From an uncultured Ruminococcus sp. (GTDB taxonomy: Bacteria > Bacillota > Clostridia > Oscillospirales > Acutalibacteraceae): a stretch of DNA of 64,000 bases. Position 1 is the first letter of the stretch; every line of letters begins with the position of its first letter. Below are positions 62,998 through 64,000 of the stretch, one piece after another. The notes under the pieces were generated by a model that did no database searches, had not been told where the DNA came from, and saw only the letters and a list, made by a program, of their open reading frames with translations. The DNA is taken from contig CATXZD010000001.1 in NCBI GenBank assembly GCA_958403905.1, positions 1 through 64,000 on the forward strand, read 5' to 3'. The position numbers and the translations under genes were made by a program.

Positions 62998-64000
62998 ATG
63001 AAGTCGAACAAATTTAAGAAAATTACGGCTTGTTTATGCGCCTTAATGTGCATAATAGGCAGCATCTTGCTTTGCAGTGCGGCATCGCAGAGATATACAA
63101 TTAACGAAATTGACGATATGGTTATCTATTTGCCGAATGATATATCGGCGGTCACCCGTTCAAGCAAGAATACCGACAGGTATTTCTCAGTGTTCGGTCT
63201 TGATTACAACACAACAATGCAGAATTTTGAAAACGGCGATATTTATTTGCAGGGTATGGACAGTATGTCGGCACTTACGGTGACAGTTACAATGACAAAA
63301 ACCGAAGAGAGCAAGGGTATAGTCAATTACAATCTTCTTAATGCGGACGAGCTTTCACGTGTAAGCTCAAACTTCCTTAGTCAGAGTGAATACACATCCT
63401 GTACCCCCGATACTGCTGGAAAAATTGTATGGCTGAATTTTAATACAAATGTTACAAGCAGTGGCTTGTCAATCAAAGCGTATCAGGCCAATACCGTATA
63501 TGACGGTATGAGTGTTAGCATTACTTTGCAGAGAAATTCGGGCAATGTAACGGCTGAGGATTACGCAACATTTACCGAGATTGTATCTTCGGTACAATTT
63601 ATGAAAGAAAATGCTTTCGGAAGTATAATTCCTTACATAATCATCGGCGCGTCAGTTGCCGTGATAATTCTTATAATAGTCCTCATAATTATTTTTAAGC
63701 ACGCCAAAAAACGCAGAAGAAAGAATAAGAATGATAAAATTCTTGAAGAGCTTGCAGGAAAATATACCTCAAAGCAAAGAAACAGAACTGATAGAGAGCA
63801 AGCGGAATACAGTGTGTACGAGGACGAGAATTTTGAAGATAATAAAGCTGATGATTCTGATAATGGTTATGAATACAATGGCGATGATGAATACACGTTT
63901 GATAAAACCGAGATTGATTCAGAAGATTTCTTCAAAGGCGCCCGGCAAGATGATAACGATGATGTAAAAATTTATAAGCCGTCAGACAGAAAGATTGATG
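62998..64000 (+). CDS. Membrane-anchored extracellular protein, truncated by the window edge
   Basis: An open frame of 334 codons with no stop before the right edge. ATG follows GGGAG. Signal peptide or anchor ~1-30 (MKSNKFKKITACLCALMCII). Residues ~31-205 are an external beta-rich domain of unknown family (begins RYTINEIDDMVIYLPNDI). One membrane helix lies at ~208-235 (IIPYIIIGASVAVIILIIVL), then KHAKKRRRK and an acidic Asp/Glu-rich cytoplasmic tail. The topology resembles sensors or lipoprotein-like scaffolds. Function not recognised. Confidence 0.85.
   Translation, partial: MKSNKFKKITACLCALMCIIGSILLCSAASQRYTINEIDDMVIYLPNDISAVTRSSKNTDRYFSVFGLDYNTTMQNFENGDIYLQGMDSMSALTVTVTMTKTEESKGIVNYNLLNADELSRVSSNFLSQSEYTSCTPDTAGKIVWLNFNTNVTSSGLSIKAYQANTVYDGMSVSITLQRNSGNVTAEDYATFTEIVSSVQFMKENAFGSIIPYIIIGASVAVIILIIVLIIIFKHAKKRRRKNKNDKILEELAGKYTSKQRNRTDREQAEYSVYEDENFEDNKADDSDNGYEYNGDDEYTFDKTEIDSEDFFKGARQDDNDDVKIYKPSDRKID

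Overview
The window looks like chromosome of a low-GC, spore-forming gut Clostridium relative, most likely a Ruminococcus-like member of the Oscillospiraceae. The evidence is a secreted GH13 amylase with a starch-binding module, a secreted protein ending in a type I dockerin, the mother-cell sporulation regulator SpoIIID, Shine-Dalgarno-led genes with many TTG/GTG starts, and intergenic palindromes of a kind common in this family. A Ruminococcus bromii-type starch degrader fits, but the species cannot be fixed from the sequence. No rRNA, tRNA, CRISPR array or intact insertion sequence was seen.

Positions 1-21,750 are a mixed housekeeping region: amylase, MgtE magnesium channel behind a long structured leader, a membrane XRE regulator, LepA, class II aldolase, a zinc-ribbon membrane protein, an HtrA protease, a DUF3089 lipoprotein, a decayed YgiT/DUF4258 toxin-antitoxin pair, LexA, a candidate C-rich small RNA, SpoIIID, the dockerin/transglutaminase protein, and a three-gene methionine operon (MetF, a separate MetH reactivation protein, MetH without that domain).

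Positions 21,860-51,540 are one long plus-strand cell-surface polysaccharide locus. It starts with an initiating phosphoglycosyltransferase and contains an EpsG/Wzy-like polymerase, a Wzx flippase, eight or so glycosyltransferases, two pyruvyltransferase-family proteins with an FrhB-like ferredoxin protein, a split transketolase, a NodB-type deacetylase, an FkbH-like protein with a cysteine-rich N-terminus, WecB, and a dTDP-4-amino-6-deoxyhexose branch (RfbA, RfbB, DegT aminotransferase). It ends with an ATP-grasp ligase, a Gfo/Idh oxidoreductase, a membrane GT2 and two small SMR-type membrane proteins. Much of 28-44 kb and 47.3-50.9 kb is visibly richer in A+T than its flanks, as is usual for exchanged capsule loci.

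Positions 51,550-62,840 start at a consensus promoter and hold a membrane sugar dehydratase (CapD/PglF type), GlmS, a GT-C type membrane glycosyltransferase, and then a dlt-like operon: adenylation enzyme, carrier protein, a diaminopimelate-decarboxylase-like PLP enzyme, an MBOAT acyltransferase and a DltD-like SGNH protein. The embedded PLP enzyme is not part of a normal dlt operon and suggests a modified amino acid or amine is put on the envelope. The membrane GT2, SMR pair and GT-C together resemble a lipid-linked sugar decoration system of the Arn/Gtr type. The window closes with a truncated gene for a membrane-anchored protein that runs off the right edge.
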